Assembly: GCA_021234155.1 (NCBI GenBank)
Contig: JAJEKV010000281.1
Location: 310,001-374,000, forward strand
Length of the DNA stretch: 64,000 bases
Direction: 5' to 3'
From: Isoetes taiwanensis
Taxonomy: Eukaryota; Streptophyta; Lycopodiopsida; Isoetales; Isoetaceae
Shown here: in pieces, positions 21,526-33,640 of the stretch
How the letters are laid out: the number at the start of each line of letters is the position of its first letter
How positions within the stretch are numbered: position 1 is the first letter of the stretch
The notes under the pieces: generated by a model
Told to the model about the DNA's origin: nothing
Seen by the model: the letters and a program-made list of their open reading frames with translations, nothing else
Databases searched by the model: none
Position numbers and translations under genes: made by a program

Positions 21526-22093
21526 CTAAGTGAAATTCAATCTACTACACTTAAAAACCTGGATATTTCGCTTGAACTCCATATTTTTGTTGCCAAGTTG
21601 TAGATCTGGTTCAGTATGCTGTAGCATTCCCTCTTCTCTGCTAATTGCATCCATAGATCCCACCATTCTGCCAGGATCTTCTTGTCCACCAGTAATCTGC
21701 TCATTAACCCTGTTACAATTTCTGCTATAATCAGGGTCTTTTGCATTGCCATCCCCCTTGTGATCACCTTCATCTTCCCCTTTCTTCTTGCTGCTCTCAG
21801 AACAAATTTTCAGTGCATCCTTCACAGATGTTTTGTGAAACTGGAAGAGTTTTTTGCAGCTGGTAGCTTGGCTTTTTTCCTCTACAATTCTCTTCCTAGT
21901 AGCCAAATTCAAGTCTCCTTTCTTTCTCGTCATGTGATCTTGAAGATCACAGACAATCCGACCAGGAGGAATGCAAGTATGCGCAGGGTAATTCTGAAAT
22001 AGCTCATTCGTTTATATTCATGCAATTAGTTCTTGCTACCGACAGTCCTAGATAAGTTCATACCTTTGCTTTACGCTTCTTCCAGTAATCCAT
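21526..22093 (-). CDS. Two-exon small gene candidate, unknown protein (166 codons)
   Basis: I do not recognise the product. Exon 1 is 22093-22064 (ten codons, MDYWKKRKAK). It is followed by a GT donor (AAAG|GTATGAAC), a 70-nt AT-rich intron (22063-21994) and an acceptor ATTTCAG|AATTACCC. Exon 2 (21993-21526) continues in frame: NYPAHTCIPPGRIVCDLQDH, then MTRKKGDLNLATRKRIVEEK, and so on to a stop at 21526. The protein is basic at the N-terminus, then has a KKKGEDEGDHKGDG charged patch and no membrane segment. The exact frame match across a GT-AG intron is the main support. It could be the 5' end of a longer gene or a captured fragment. It lies between Helitron 2 and the Penelope-like element, on the same strand as the latter. 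Confidence 0.5.
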
Positions 22094-22681
22094 GTGTATG
22101 TATATCTGTCAATCCGATGTCAGATGTAACCGTAATCCAACCGGCATAGCAGTTCATCCAGATCCGGCAACCCTAGTTTTTTACTGTTCATCTCGACCAT
22201 TGCTTAATATTTTAGAACTCAAATAATTTCCAAAGGTCTCCCAATATCCATACTTTTATTTTTCTAGTCACATACCTATCCCTACTATTGTGCACCATTA
22301 TTGGAGGGTGCACCAGGTGTAGCAAAGTTTCTACTGGGTAGCTGGGAAACACATACTAACAATGTATGATTTATATACTTCATAAAATCTAGTGCTAATG
22401 GCCACAACAGCAAGGGCTTGCAGTTAGCCATAATTCTTTTGCTACTAGCTGCACTTGTTCATCTCAAGGTATCTTCTTTCTGAGTGTTCTACTTACATTG
22501 TTCTCAGGACCTTTATTTTTGTTCCCAATTCATAAAACCCTGATCTGGTAAAAGTATTTTTTATTTTTGGTAAATGTCGACCACTGCACTGCATATATGG
22601 TATGTAGAGTGGTACAACTAATTTCTAAGTTCAATATGCTACATTGGATTAGTACTATGTTCTTATTCATTTCATATATTA

Positions 22682-25205
22682 AAAAAAAAAAAACCCGGCT
22701 GAACTAGAATCCTAGACTGCATATCCGGCCTCGGTCAATCCCTTTATAAAGATTATCACTCTACTACTAGCATGAGCCTTTCTAGTATAGTATCATTTTA
22801 CCTCTCATAATCAGACCATGTACATGTATTACTAGATCATCTCGATATTCTCATACTAATGTATTCTTTTATGTTAAATGGTAACTGCCTTTAGGGCTTA
22901 TATGACAGTAATTTTCAGACCAGAGACATGAAAAAGCCACAATGTCCCAATTAATATTATCTCCAAAACATGAGAGAATTTAAGTCTTAGACCCAATATC
23001 ATTAGGGAATAGACACCATTTACTTTCATATTTAAAGACCAAAAAGAGACCTTATATCATAAATACATCTGCATTAAAGGTCTGAGATAGTTTGAGTATT
23101 ATAACGAGTGCTATTCTGGAACCTTATCCTAACTATGTAGAGCTAAACTTGTAGCTTTATTTAACTTTTATTATTCTGCTCCATCTACATACTTATAGGC
23201 AGGAAGACCATTCTAAGATGTATGTGAATTAATAGTTTTGAACCATCAATGTGATCTCAATCCTATGATTTTCAACCTGTGGTTTTGACTATAGTCTATA
23301 TGTCAAGTCTAAATGGAATACTATTATCCCCTCATGGTCATCTTACTATATCCAATTAATGGGTGTGGATGTACAAAACTTTTAGCAAACCAGATATAAT
23401 TGCAGAAACCAGATATAATTCCAGAAACCATATATAATTGCAGTACAGTTTTCTCACTTTTTATCTCCATATATTAAGTTTCACTATATGAGAGTAAATC
23501 ATCTATAAAACATATTCATAGATCCTTTTTCCTTTTAACATCAGTAATCCATATACGATCAAACAGACCATACTTCCTAGTCTATATCATTCCTCATAAT
23601 GTATTATAAGCAACCTTGCACTTTTATAAACTTAAAACCAAAAAGAACCCTGTTCGCGTGCTCTGTGGACTGATCAGTGTGTTGTATGAGAACTCCAGTT
23701 GCATTGTTTTTCAAAACTTGATCCATCCTTGTAGCCAAACCACACTTGTAAAGCAAAAGAGACAATGAGAAGAAAACCCCGTACCTGCAGCCAAACAATA
23801 CCCTGTTAGCATAAAAAATGGTATCAGGGCAAGGGCCAAAAGGTACATTGGGGTTTTCAGCTCTTCGCTGATTACCCATTGTTCCTTTTGCCCTATTAGT
23901 ACGCCTTGACTATAAGAATATACTGAAATCAGAGATTAACATTGGTATTTCAGCTGAAACCCATGCTTGTAATTAGATCTAAGAATCACTGCTATAGAAT
24001 AATCCATAATTTCAAACCTGTCACAAATCCTCAAACCTGATTCTTGTTTGTAAGCTTTACCTTATCATCATGTTAAATAGTGAACTGGTTATCAGCTGAA
24101 ACATGTAAAAAAGATTTTTTTACTTAACCATTCATATGTAGCCTTATGTATTTCTAATGCATCTCGCCTTGGTCGGAATCCTTATGAGTAGACAAGCCTC
24201 ACAAGTTTTCTTATGTGAAGTCAGGCCATCAGCAAATGAATTTATTTATGTGACCTTAACAACCTATCCAACACCTAGATCTATTATGTAATCTGATCGA
24301 AGTCTGGATAGGACTCTATTGTGTTTTAGAGCAGCAAAAAGCCATTGTTTCTAATGTATAGTGTGAACTTCAGTCTATTAGCTATCAGCCGCCACCATTA
24401 TGGTCATAAAATTTGGACAATATACCTCTATTTGTATCCTTACAGATTATTCCTAATGCATCTAGCATTCACGAATCTTTATGAGCGGACACGCTTCATA
24501 GTTTTCATCATGTGGAATCAGGAACTACCTTTTGTAAATTAATCTATGCCACTATAGACTCCTATTAAAGCTTGTAAATCCAAATGAAACCTGATCAAAG
24601 TCTGGGTCACCATCAATCTCCTGAGTTTCTTGGATTATTTGTCCATCATGATATTCATCACAGCCTTTTGCCGAAATGCAGGACTTTTTGATAATATCTA
24701 TCGTCCCTTTGAAAGCCGCCTCTTCTTTGCCCATAGCCTCCTCTACTGCCTCTAGCATCCATTCTGTGATCAGACTTAGATAGACGACCTGTATATGCTT
24801 CAAGCTCCCTCTTCAAATCAGAAATATTAAGTATATCATTATCCGAGTCCGATGCCTCATTTTCATCAGAAAAATAGCCCATTATGTGGGCGCTTGCACC
24901 CAAAAACACCCCAGCTACTGAATCCTTGTCATAGATCTTCTGCAAGGTCCACCGGCCTTTACCGCTATTCAAGCACGCATTCACTAAATGCACCGTTTTA
25001 GGGTTTTATTTTTATTCACTACTATAGAATCATATGCAATTAAACTTGGTAGTTTTCATAATAGTTAAACGGCCCTTGCAATACAACTTAGACCATTGTA
25101 TATTTTCTGGAATAACTAGGTCTATATTGTAGCTCTTTCCAAGACATCATACTATGAGTAAAGATTTAGAAGATTCAATAAAAGGTACTTCTTGCACTAA
25201 TAAAA
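22682..25205 (-). repeat. Penelope-like element pseudo-LTR, left copy
   Basis: It aligns along its whole length with 42585-44758 and 47139-47482. It starts after an A-run with CCCGGCTGAACTAG and ends near CTTGCACTAATAAAAAAAA. In the sense (minus) direction this is the 3' terminal copy. It contains the RGG ORF (24993-24552). Confidence 0.85.
24552..24993 (-). pseudogene. RGG-box protein ORF in the left pseudo-LTR
   Basis: It starts at the ATG at 24993 (MHLVNACLNSGKG...), has an acidic patch (SDENEASDSDND), then DILNISDLKRELEAYTGRLS and an RGG-rich segment GSRGGYGQRRGGFQRDDRYY. After YYQK the frame shifts compared with the right copy and resumes as DEYHDGQIIQETQEIDGDPDF and FGFTSFNRSL. RGG boxes bind RNA, so a role in element RNA packaging is possible but only inferred. 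The frame break falls at a CCTGG-like site where the two copies differ, and may be a sequencing error. Confidence 0.45.
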
Positions 25206-25371
25206 AAAACCCTTCCACCTACCGTGGAATGAAGTCCAACACTTCTAATCATTTAATCACTCTATGATCATGGGGATGGCTAACCCCCACTATCATAGTA
25301 GGGGTTGAGCCTCATCCCATCTTTATTAGAAAAAAGCATGTGAAATGAAAGTATCTGTCATACCTCGTATT

Positions 25372-27440
25372 CTAGTGGTTCAGGAATTCTAGCAGTACAT
25401 TACTGTCATATTGAAGTCCTGGAAAGTCGTTTTTGTACACATACTTGTATACTGCCTTACAAAGTCCCCTGTAATCAAATCCATTTGTGTCGAAGTTTTT
25501 AATAGGCATTTTGATGTCTTTAGCTGCCTCCCTGGGACACGAGTTAATGTACATGTATGGCAGGATTTGCGAAATGATGACATTTCTAGCTTGATAATAT
25601 GGTCTACAACTAGCAGCCTGCACATATTTCAGCACCTTGAATGGAAGAATGTCTCTTTTATCATATTTAACTGTCCTGAAGATACCATTAGCCCTGCTCA
25701 ATATCTCAATAGTCACATTAAGAAAATTACCCTTGTATCCAAATGTGGCTATTGGGTCATTTTTGAATTTAAAGGCAGTCTCTTCTTTGATCCCTAGAAA
25801 TCTCATGTCATATATCTGTGGCTGCACTTCTTTATCCTGAAAAGCATAACCTAGAAACTTTCTTATATCGTGGCAGTTAATGGCAAGGAGATCATCCATG
25901 TATCTAAATACATATTTGAACATTTCCACCTCCTTGTATCTCCCTTCAGTAGCTAAATTTTTAATAAAGATAGCTTCATTCCATGCCAGATACAGGTTGC
26001 ACCAGCATGGGCTGCAGGCAAAGCCCATAGGAATCCCACTAATTTGCAGCCATGTATTATCCCCCTTCATGATAAAACAATTAGTTAATAACCATATATT
26101 GGCTCTGATAAAGTTATCCTTGGTGATCAGACTCCAACATTTCCCTTTTGGGTCTACCTTAAACCATTTGGTTATGTAATTCTCATTCCCTTCTCTTTTA
26201 ATCCATAGCTTATAGTTATGGTGGATATGAGTCATGTGTTCCCAAACTGTATTAATGACTAGTGTAATAACTGGCAAATTCCACTATCCCCTGCCAAAGG
26301 AATGCTCTCATAGCATTTTGTAATGTCGCCACAAAAATATCGGAGTGATTTTAGAGGGAAGATTTAAGATTACATCGTATACGGATTGAATCATCCAGTT
26401 AGGATTGACCTTTCCAGGAAACATATTGCAGAATCTTATGCAAATATTCTTGGCAACGTCTGGCCAAATCTCTATGATCATATTCAGACCCGTTGTAATA
26501 ATGTTTGAAAATTCAAAGATAAGTTTGTCCCATGTGCATTTGTTATCCATCTATAGTCCTTTTTATGGGCCTTATAGATGCCTAGTAAATATGGCAACCT
26601 ATCACTTGTATATCCAACAAAAGGAAAGATTTGTTCCATTTCTGTTTTGATCTTCCATATAACAGCCACCTGGTCCATTGTAATTATTCTGAAATCACTA
26701 CTATTTAGTCTGTTAATAGCCATTTCAGTGATATGTTTTGGGCAAATAAATGCCGGGTTATTGGTGGCTTTATCTATGCCAGCAACATAAAGGTACTTAT
26801 TGAGCCATTCTATGCTTTTGACCACTCTATTGTCGTTCAGGGGGAACCTTCTAGTGTTATCCCTCTTGCAGGCTTTACTAACCAGAGCAGCCATCTTAAC
26901 TAGGACTATTTTTTCCACTTCCTGTTTAATCTCATCCTTTATATTTGGGAATGTATATTTATGCACCTCAAATATGTTGTTGACTGTGGAAATTAATTCC
27001 TTTTCGAACTCATTCCATTCCAAGCATCTGTCAGGAATATGGTTCAGACCTAGCTGTAGCATCTTTCTTAATTGTATGTTTTGCACTACCCCACGGTCAG
27101 TAGTTCTAATGTGCCCTATTGTTGGATCAATAAACCCTTTGAGTTGAGGAATGGAACATGGGCATTCAGCTTCCCCTCCTTGTGCAAAGATATAGTATGG
27201 CTTATAGCACAAGTCCCTCATATTCTCAGTATATTTCCATGAGAACATGGTCTCTTTCATAATATCTTCCCCTGTACTGCCTAGCACCTCTATCATGGCA
27301 TAATGAAAAATCTTAGGTAGGCACCCATTATCCAATATCTTGGATAGAAAAATGCAGTGAACAATTCTTTTTTTCATTTTGGGAGCATCATCAATTAGGT
27401 GCTGTCTTCCAAGGCAATCCTTTAGTAACCGTTTGAAATT
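25372..27440 (-). pseudogene. Penelope-like reverse transcriptase
   Basis: Three frames together give one protein. Segment 1 (27440-26484) begins after an AAAACAG acceptor-like site and carries AGIDKATNNPAFICPKH and LPYLLGIYKAHKKDYRWITN. Segment 2 (about 26550-26308) carries NIITTGLNMIIEIWPDVAKN. Segment 3 (26277-25372) has the RT palm: LQISGIPMGFACSPCWCNLY, then FRYMDDLLAINCHD (the catalytic YMDD), YDMRFLGIK, a thumb-like AASCRPYYQARNVIISQ and a C-terminus ending LLEFLNH. The GIPMG/CxPxxCNLYL pattern and the thumb type are those of Penelope-like RTs, not of LTR or LINE elements. Two frame changes (near 26500 and 26290) disable it as read. No GIY-YIG domain follows. Confidence 0.8.
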
Positions 27441-27748
27441 CTGTTTTAATCACATAAAGAAGACTGAAAGTTAGTAAACTAGTCTACTATGTATTGGTAT
27501 GGCTTAAGGAGGAAATCATGGTCGTTATCCATATAGGACTATCCAGAACTTCTGGAGCATTATTTAGGCCTTGTGGCAGTAGTTGGTCCATATCTAATGG
27601 GCAACTACTTATTATTATTATAAAGTTAGTACTTTTCATCCAACATTGACTTAGTCATATATGTAAAGATGCATATTTGAACATTCAAAAACTTCTTTCA
27701 TCTAGATAATTTATTTATGAAAATATCATTCAGAACTATCATCATACC

Positions 27749-28490
27749 TTATGGTCCATATTTGAGAACTTGGGCTGTACCATCAGCAACATACAGCCTT
27801 CTTGTATTACTATCTTTGGTAACAGAGTTCTCCATAACACTCGGGCTGTTCAGCCTTTCAACAGTAGTACTATCAGAGTGCTCAGCTTTCATTGGGGTAC
27901 CCGGTAACAGTGTAATTCTTGGGGGAGCATTTATTTTGAAAGTTGAACCGCTAGATCTGGCTGATCTACCCTGTTTAGATATCTTGTTGCTGCTAGTACT
28001 AGCAGTGGCAAATGTACCCTTAAGAAAATTGATAGATTTGATCGTCTTTTCACATACATCCGTCATGACTCCCTTTGGGAGTCCAATCTTCAGATCAGCA
28101 AGTGGATTACTAGCAAGCCTCATGGTCATGTCAACTAGCATCTTTCTAACTTCAATGTACCCAATAAATGCAAGTACTCCAGCCCTCAGTGTGCCTTTAA
28201 GACAGTTCCTAAAGGCCACCATCTGACCAGCAAACGACATGTTAGGATATATGATAACAAGGTTATTCAACATGTACCATATTGCTTGATCGAACCAGAT
28301 CATACTCTCATCACACTCAATGGCCGCTTTGCTTTTACCCCTGTTATCACATATGCATTTGAAATAAGGGCATAATGTACGCCATAATCTTTTAATGTAG
28401 AAATCATCCCTTACAATGTTAGCATATGCCATATGCCCTTTCTGGCATAGAATCATGAGTTCACTCTTGCTGCATCTTTTATCAAAGAAT
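27749..28490 (-). pseudogene. Penelope-like element upstream ORF, 3' part (cut by LTR insertion)
   Basis: An open frame runs from the insertion point at 28490 to TAA at 27749 (ending VLKYGP). It continues the frame of 42420-41583 if the LTR retrotransposon and one AGAAT are removed. It contains CQKGHMAYANIVRDDFYIKR, a region rich in hydrophobic and aromatic residues (IWYMLNNLVIIYPNMSFAGQ), and a Ser/Thr-rich C-terminal tail with GRSARSSGSTFK. I do not recognise a domain. A GTATGATG donor-like site lies right at the stop, and an acceptor-like CAG lies at 27441, so the ORF may be spliced to the RT. The phases do not match cleanly. Confidence 0.55.
28486..28490. other. Target-site duplication, left (AGAAT)
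   Basis: AGAAT is directly followed by the LTR start TGTGACGTCC. It matches AGAAT at 41583-41587 directly after the LTR end CGTCACA. Confidence 0.9.
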
Positions 28491-30058
28491 TGTGACGTCC
28501 CCTACTCGTATACGGTGCACTCACCGTATACAAACAGGAGTTCTTCCCCCACACCAGCTCCATGCTGATACAGGGCCCTCCACATATCACTGCACCCGTA
28601 ACGAGTCTCAGTGGGAAGAGTGAAGGTGTCATTCTACCCCGTCTCCCTCAGGGCCTACCTAGCTGCGGAAGCGTAAACATACATGTCAGTAGCACATACA
28701 TCAACATCCTGTGACCATCTCGAAGGATGGTCCTCCTCATATCTGCATAGACAAAGATCAGCACATCACATAGGGGATCCTACCCAAGGCTCAGACTCAA
28801 AGGATGACCGACGGCTTGGGTCTCCCGTGAGTTCTTGGGGCCGTAATTCATGGCAATGGATTTTGGGCATAAGAACATGGCATAGGGTTGTCCACTCCAT
28901 CCGCCCCTCCCGTGGCACACTTTGCGAGTAGGCTGAAAAGTGTTGGGACCTTGTAGAGTCCGGGTGCATAGCCGTAAGGGCTATTCCCGGGTCATCATCC
29001 CAGTCCGGGATGGGGCAGGTAGGGATCCTCCCTCCGGAGATCTACATGTCGACTCAAGGTGACTAGAGGGCCACCGCCTGGTATTCGGATTTGAACCCAC
29101 CGGAAAGTGTACACCACTTCTTCGGGTGTCGAGCCCATGCCTTACCCGCACTCGGTGGTAAGCCATCGACCTAGTCACAATGATCCCCGGTAGGTTTTAC
29201 ACACCGGGGGATCGCTCAAGAATCGAGGACATGAATCTCCTTCTTAGCCGCCCTGGCCCCTTCACCCACAACTGTGTGTGGCTCTTGTACACAGGCCGAA
29301 TCTACGCAGTGTGCTAGAGAGGCTACTCTAGGAGCATCAACTACAAGCTTTAGGGCCTCTACCCCCCTTCCCAATACAAGGAGTTCACGTAAAATACATC
29401 GTCCAAATATATCACGAGAAGAACTAAAGAACTAGATCCAATCATAGAGTTAGGTTCTTTAGTTAGTGTCCCGAGATCTAAGAGCTAGATAACTACTATG
29501 GGCAATTTAATAGTCTAAACCTACTGATTCTATGACTAGAAGACGGGTTTAAGCTATTAAATTGACCAAATACCTGATCCTTGAGTGGCTCCTCCCCGAC
29601 CCGAAGTTCAACCATCCCTGAGTTGATGAATTCGGGGGAAACCGATGGCTTAATTCGGCAGGCAGCGTCGGGGGCGGTTTTGGCTGGGGGGCAGCCAAAA
29701 CCGAGCTCTAAAAACCCTAAGGGCTAAAAAACTAGCAAGCTAGGGTTTTCCTACCCTAAATAGACATGGGGTTTAGGCTAGGGTTTCCAATTACCCAATT
29801 TGGCATGTGGGATAATTGGAAAGGCCCCACTTGCCTTTAGTGGCTAGGTGGCAAAATATGCCAACATGGAAAGGTGTGCCCTCATTAATGTGCACATGTG
29901 CACATTAATAATATATGAACACTCCTAGCAAGTTGCCCCTAGGGCTACTTTGGCACTGCTATCCGCTGGGCATTACCGTCAATCGGGTGGCGTGGTCTGG
30001 CGTGGCGTGGCAGTACAATGTACGCCCACGGGGCGTATCTTGGCTTTGGAACGTCACA
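28491..30058 (-). repeat. 3' LTR of element B
   Basis: 1568 bp, TGTGACG...CGTCACA, near-identical in AT-rich stretches to 40028-41582. Differences cluster at C/G-rich trinucleotides. It contains the palindrome at 29884-29909. Confidence 0.9.
29884..29909. promoter_or_regulatory. 26 bp perfect palindrome in 3' LTR beside a TATA-like stretch
   Basis: A perfect inverted repeat with centre GTGCACATGTGCAC and ATTAAT outer ends. On the sense strand CATATATTATTAAT overlaps it, a possible LTR core promoter. It is unchanged in the other LTR (41404-41429). Confidence 0.55.
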
Positions 30059-30074
30059 TTCTCCCCCCACCTTG
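30059..30074 (-). other. Polypurine tract of element B
   Basis: The minus strand reads AAGGTGGGGGGAGAA immediately before the 3' LTR. This is the expected position and composition of the plus-strand DNA primer site. Confidence 0.85.
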
Positions 30075-31026
30075 AAATGATGTCGTCCGGCAAAGATCAT
30101 GGGTCTCCCCACCTTGGGATCTTCCTAACTCCGCACCTCGCAATCAGCGTGATACCTACAATATAATCTTTATACATTTATCACGATTACTCTAAGGTAA
30201 TTACTTTTAGAACATTATTACGTTATTATATTATGGAATACTTATCAATTCATAACACCATTAACAAGTTATTCACTATGTTAAGTTAGACAAAATTTCA
30301 ACATTTCATATCTATAATTACTGTCCGAGGTACTCTTCATTCCTTGCAACACATTCCAACAAAACTTGTGTTGCAAGTCTTAAATAACTTCGACCTCCTT
30401 GCCCCCTCCTCTCTTTTGGCGGCTGCAGGTCGACACTACGTTAGTACCGTTTTAATTGTTTAATAAATTTTGGTTATATGGTGACCACCCCACCTATCTA
30501 CATGATTGCATGGCTAATCTCCGGCATTAGGAAGAGGATGAATCTTCCATAATGGCGGGGAGGCAGGCGCCTATATGCCTATATGCCGCTCATGCCTACA
30601 CCTCTAGTTGCCCAGCGTGGAGGATATCCTTCTCGCGTGGGGGCGTGAAGGATGGATTCCTCCTATCAAAGCATATATGGGGCTAAAGGTGCTTTCCCTA
30701 TCAATGCATTCCTTAATGACCTCTTTTCTCGAGGCCGTCTCGCCAGGTGGGGACAGTAGACTTTCTAATCTACCTTCCACCGCCCAAAGGGAAACGCGGT
30801 CATGCCTACATTGACATTACACCGCGCCCTAGAGATCACCGTGAGTGGTCTCATCATCGGTAACATCGCGATGCGACCCATACCAAGCATAGGTTGCATC
30901 GAGATTAATCTATACAAGAATTAACCTCGCGAAATCGACATGCCCGAGCCGATTTCTTCGGAGATGACCTTGCCGCCCCATTGCTCCATAAATTGTGGGT
31001 ACTTGCTTTACTAAATCTTTCTTAAA

Positions 31027-31140
31027 GTACCCACGTTGGCGTCTTCCAGCGGCAAGTGTTTCCACTTGACCAAGTCTTGGAGGAATTTCGACCTCCTTGT
31101 CTTCTTAAAAGCTCTATCAAGAATCATTTCGGAACTATTT
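31027..31140 (-). pseudogene. Integrase C-terminal chromodomain
   Basis: The minus strand encodes SEMILDRAFKKTRRSKFLQD followed by LVKWKHLPLEDANVGTLRKI. This is the chromodomain pattern (xEIL..R.....LVKWK.LP.EDATWE) that ends chromovirus integrases and reads histone marks for targeting. The ATWE part is altered to ANVG here. It follows the integrase core and is close to the end of pol. Confidence 0.75.
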
Positions 31141-31479
31141 CCGTTTTGCTCCTCCGATCATTTCAACAACGTTGGAGTGTCCAAGACCTTCACCGGATTT
31201 GGAGTATGCTTCTTCAACAAACTCGTGGAAGACCTTATGGATCTTTAGGTGTGCCGGCAATTCCAACTTGTAGGATTGATTACCTACTCTCTTGATTATT
31301 ACGAAGGGTCCAGCCCACCTTGGAGCAAGCTTCTTGCAATTCCCAATCCCGAAGCCACCGCTTTACCTTGATCTTGAGCCAAACATCATCTCCAACTTTG
31401 AACTCTCTTACCGTTCGATGTTTGTCGGCAATGCTCTTTTTGTCGACTTCTTGTCGCTAGCGGATACCCTCGAACCTCT

Positions 31480-32290
31480 TCCACGAGCTCTTTGATATCG
31501 GCCAACATCTGGCTGCTTGAGAAACTTCTACTTTTGACACGGGGTTGTGCCAAAATTAATGCGGAGTTAGGCAAATCGATAGCCATAATTGATCATAAAT
31601 GGCGACATCCGGGACGATTCCTCGCTTGGTGCTATTGTATGCAAACTCCACCAAGTGAATGAATTCTTCCCACATACTTTGCTTATTCGGACATAGTTTC
31701 AGTAGCATGTCTTCTAAGATCCCGTTGGTCCGCTCGGTTTTTTGGCCATCCGTCTCGAGGATGATCGCCGTGCTCATGGATAGCTTGGTACGAATCGTCG
31801 CGAAAGAGGTCTTGCCAAAAGGCACTCATGAACCGGATCTCTCGTCGGAGATAATCTCCTTGGCATGCCATGAAGCCCGAAGATCTCTTTGGTGAAGAGC
31901 TTTCTTTGTATCCATAGTCGTATCGTGGTCCCCGCAAGGCACAAAATGTGCCATCTTTGACAACTTGTCGACCACTACCATCAAGGCATCCTTGCCTCTC
32001 GGCCGTTTTGGGAGTCCTGTGATGAAATCCATGCCGATTACCTCCCACTTAGCGTTTAAGCACGCGCTAATGGCTCTAATGCCCCCGAATTGAAGTGCGC
32101 TTCCCGCGCCGTCTGGCGGCATAGCCGACATTCCTTGATGTAGCGAGCTATTTGCTTCTTCATTCCTGGCCAATAATAGCTGCTGCGACTTTGAAATATG
32201 TTTTCATGAATCCCGCATGGCCAGCTATTGGGGCTTAGCGTGGTCATGGAGGATCAACTTCCTTACACTGATGATTCGGTACGCACAACT
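31480..32290 (-). pseudogene. Ty3/gypsy integrase (zinc finger and DDE core)
   Basis: The H2C2 finger is visible ([18 protein letters not shown], then CRLCRQTA) near 32220-32100. It is followed by [20 protein letters not shown] with the first catalytic Asp near 32030, a SD/RFMS.FW segment near 31860, and ETDGQKTERTNGILEDMLL with the catalytic Glu near 31740. The core is spread over at least three frames. It is part of the pol polyprotein. Confidence 0.85.
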
Positions 32291-32499
32291 TGTTCTTATG
32301 GTATAACAGGGTTGCCTTCCTTCTTATAATGCTTGAAGGCCTCCCGTTCTTTATCTCATTTCTAGCCTCCTTAGAGAGAGGCTTACCCATACTTCGAAAT
32401 CCACATCCATTGGCAAGGACTCTTCAATCTTCTTACCAAAGTCGCTGGAGAGCGTTGAAATTGCGTTGCAATGCACTCTAGTTGTCAGGGGGTGCCTTG

Positions 32500-32770
32500 A
32501 AAGCGCATCTGCTACCACATTGAGCTTCCCCGGCTTGTAGACTATATCAAAGTCATATTCTTGAGGAACTCCATCCATCTCGGCTGCCTCAGATTGAGGT
32601 GTGGTTGCGTGAATACATATTGGAGGCTCTGATGGTCGGTATCCAATTGGAACTTCCTTCCCAAGAGATAGTGCCTCCATATTCTTAATGCCCTGACAAC
32701 TGCAAGCAACTCCTGATCGTGCGTTGGTAGCGGCGTCTGGCGTCGTTCATCTTCCGGAATCATACGCTAC
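32500..32770 (-). pseudogene. Ty3/gypsy RNase H domain
   Basis: The minus strand encodes [40 protein letters not shown] and RQPRWMEFL. These are the signature blocks of the Ty3/gypsy RNase H, followed by KPGKLNVVADALSRH. Confidence 0.88.
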
Positions 32771-32929
32771 CACACGTTCTTCTTGCATAAGCACTGCGCA
32801 CTGTAGCTATCTTACTGCATCTGTTGCTACAAGCTTATCCTTCTCGGGGTCCGGGGGTTAAGATGGGCTGTTGTTAAAGCTTCCTTCAACAATTCAAATC
32901 CCTTTTGGGCTTTCTTGTGCCAATGCTCT

Positions 32930-33640
32930 ACCCAATCTTTAGCCTTCTACGCCCCTCGTCAGTGCGATAACGGGGGGCTGCTATCTTAGCAAAGTTCTTC
33001 CACGAACTTCCCGTAGTACCCGCTAGACCAGAAAACTTCGACCTCGTGCACATTCTTCTAGCGCCACCCTTTGAATCAATCTGCTTCAATCTTGGCGGGG
33101 TCCGCCGAGATGCCGCCGAGATCACATGACCAAGGTATTCCACCTTCTCATCAAGGCGGCGGCGCTTCGACAACTTGGCGCATAACCTGGTGCCTCCTCA
33201 ACTTCTCTAGCACCCTTCTCCAAGTGTTGCCGCGTGCTCTTCAAGGGATCTGCTATACACCAAAATGTCATCAAAGAAAACAATCACAAAGGTGTCGAGA
33301 ACTCCCGAAGATATCGTTCATGAGCCTCATGAACGTTGGGGGCATTTGATAAGCCGAAAGGCATCACCGTGAACTCATAATGCCCATACAGCGTCACCGG
33401 CGGTCTTGTGGATATCCTCCTCCTTTATCCTTATCGATGATAAGCGACCTTAAGTCAATTTTGGAGAAGATCTTTGCTCCTTGAAGTTGATCCATCAAGT
33501 CGTTCGATCTTGGAAGCGCGATACTTGTTCTTAATGGTGTGCTTATTCAACCGCGTCTATAGTCTATGCACATCCTCAAAGATCCATCCTTCTTCTTGAC
33601 AAAAGAATGGGGCTCGACGGCGAGGCAGCTAGGTCTAATG
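32930..33640 (-). pseudogene. Ty3/gypsy reverse transcriptase
   Basis: Recognisable blocks in order: FVKKKDGSLRMCIDYR near 33580, DLMDQLQGAKIFSKIDLR near 33480, YEFTVMPFGLSNAP near 33350, and the catalytic block IVFFDDILVYSRS near 33255. EYLGHVIS follows near 33140. The frames are broken by several indels. Confidence 0.88.

Noticed and set aside
24990-25015. Telomere-like AAACCCTAAA / TTTTAGGGTTTTA motifs in and near the pseudo-LTRs
   Set aside because: Only single heptamers, common in plant promoters and AT-rich DNA. Too weak to claim telomere association of the Penelope-like element.
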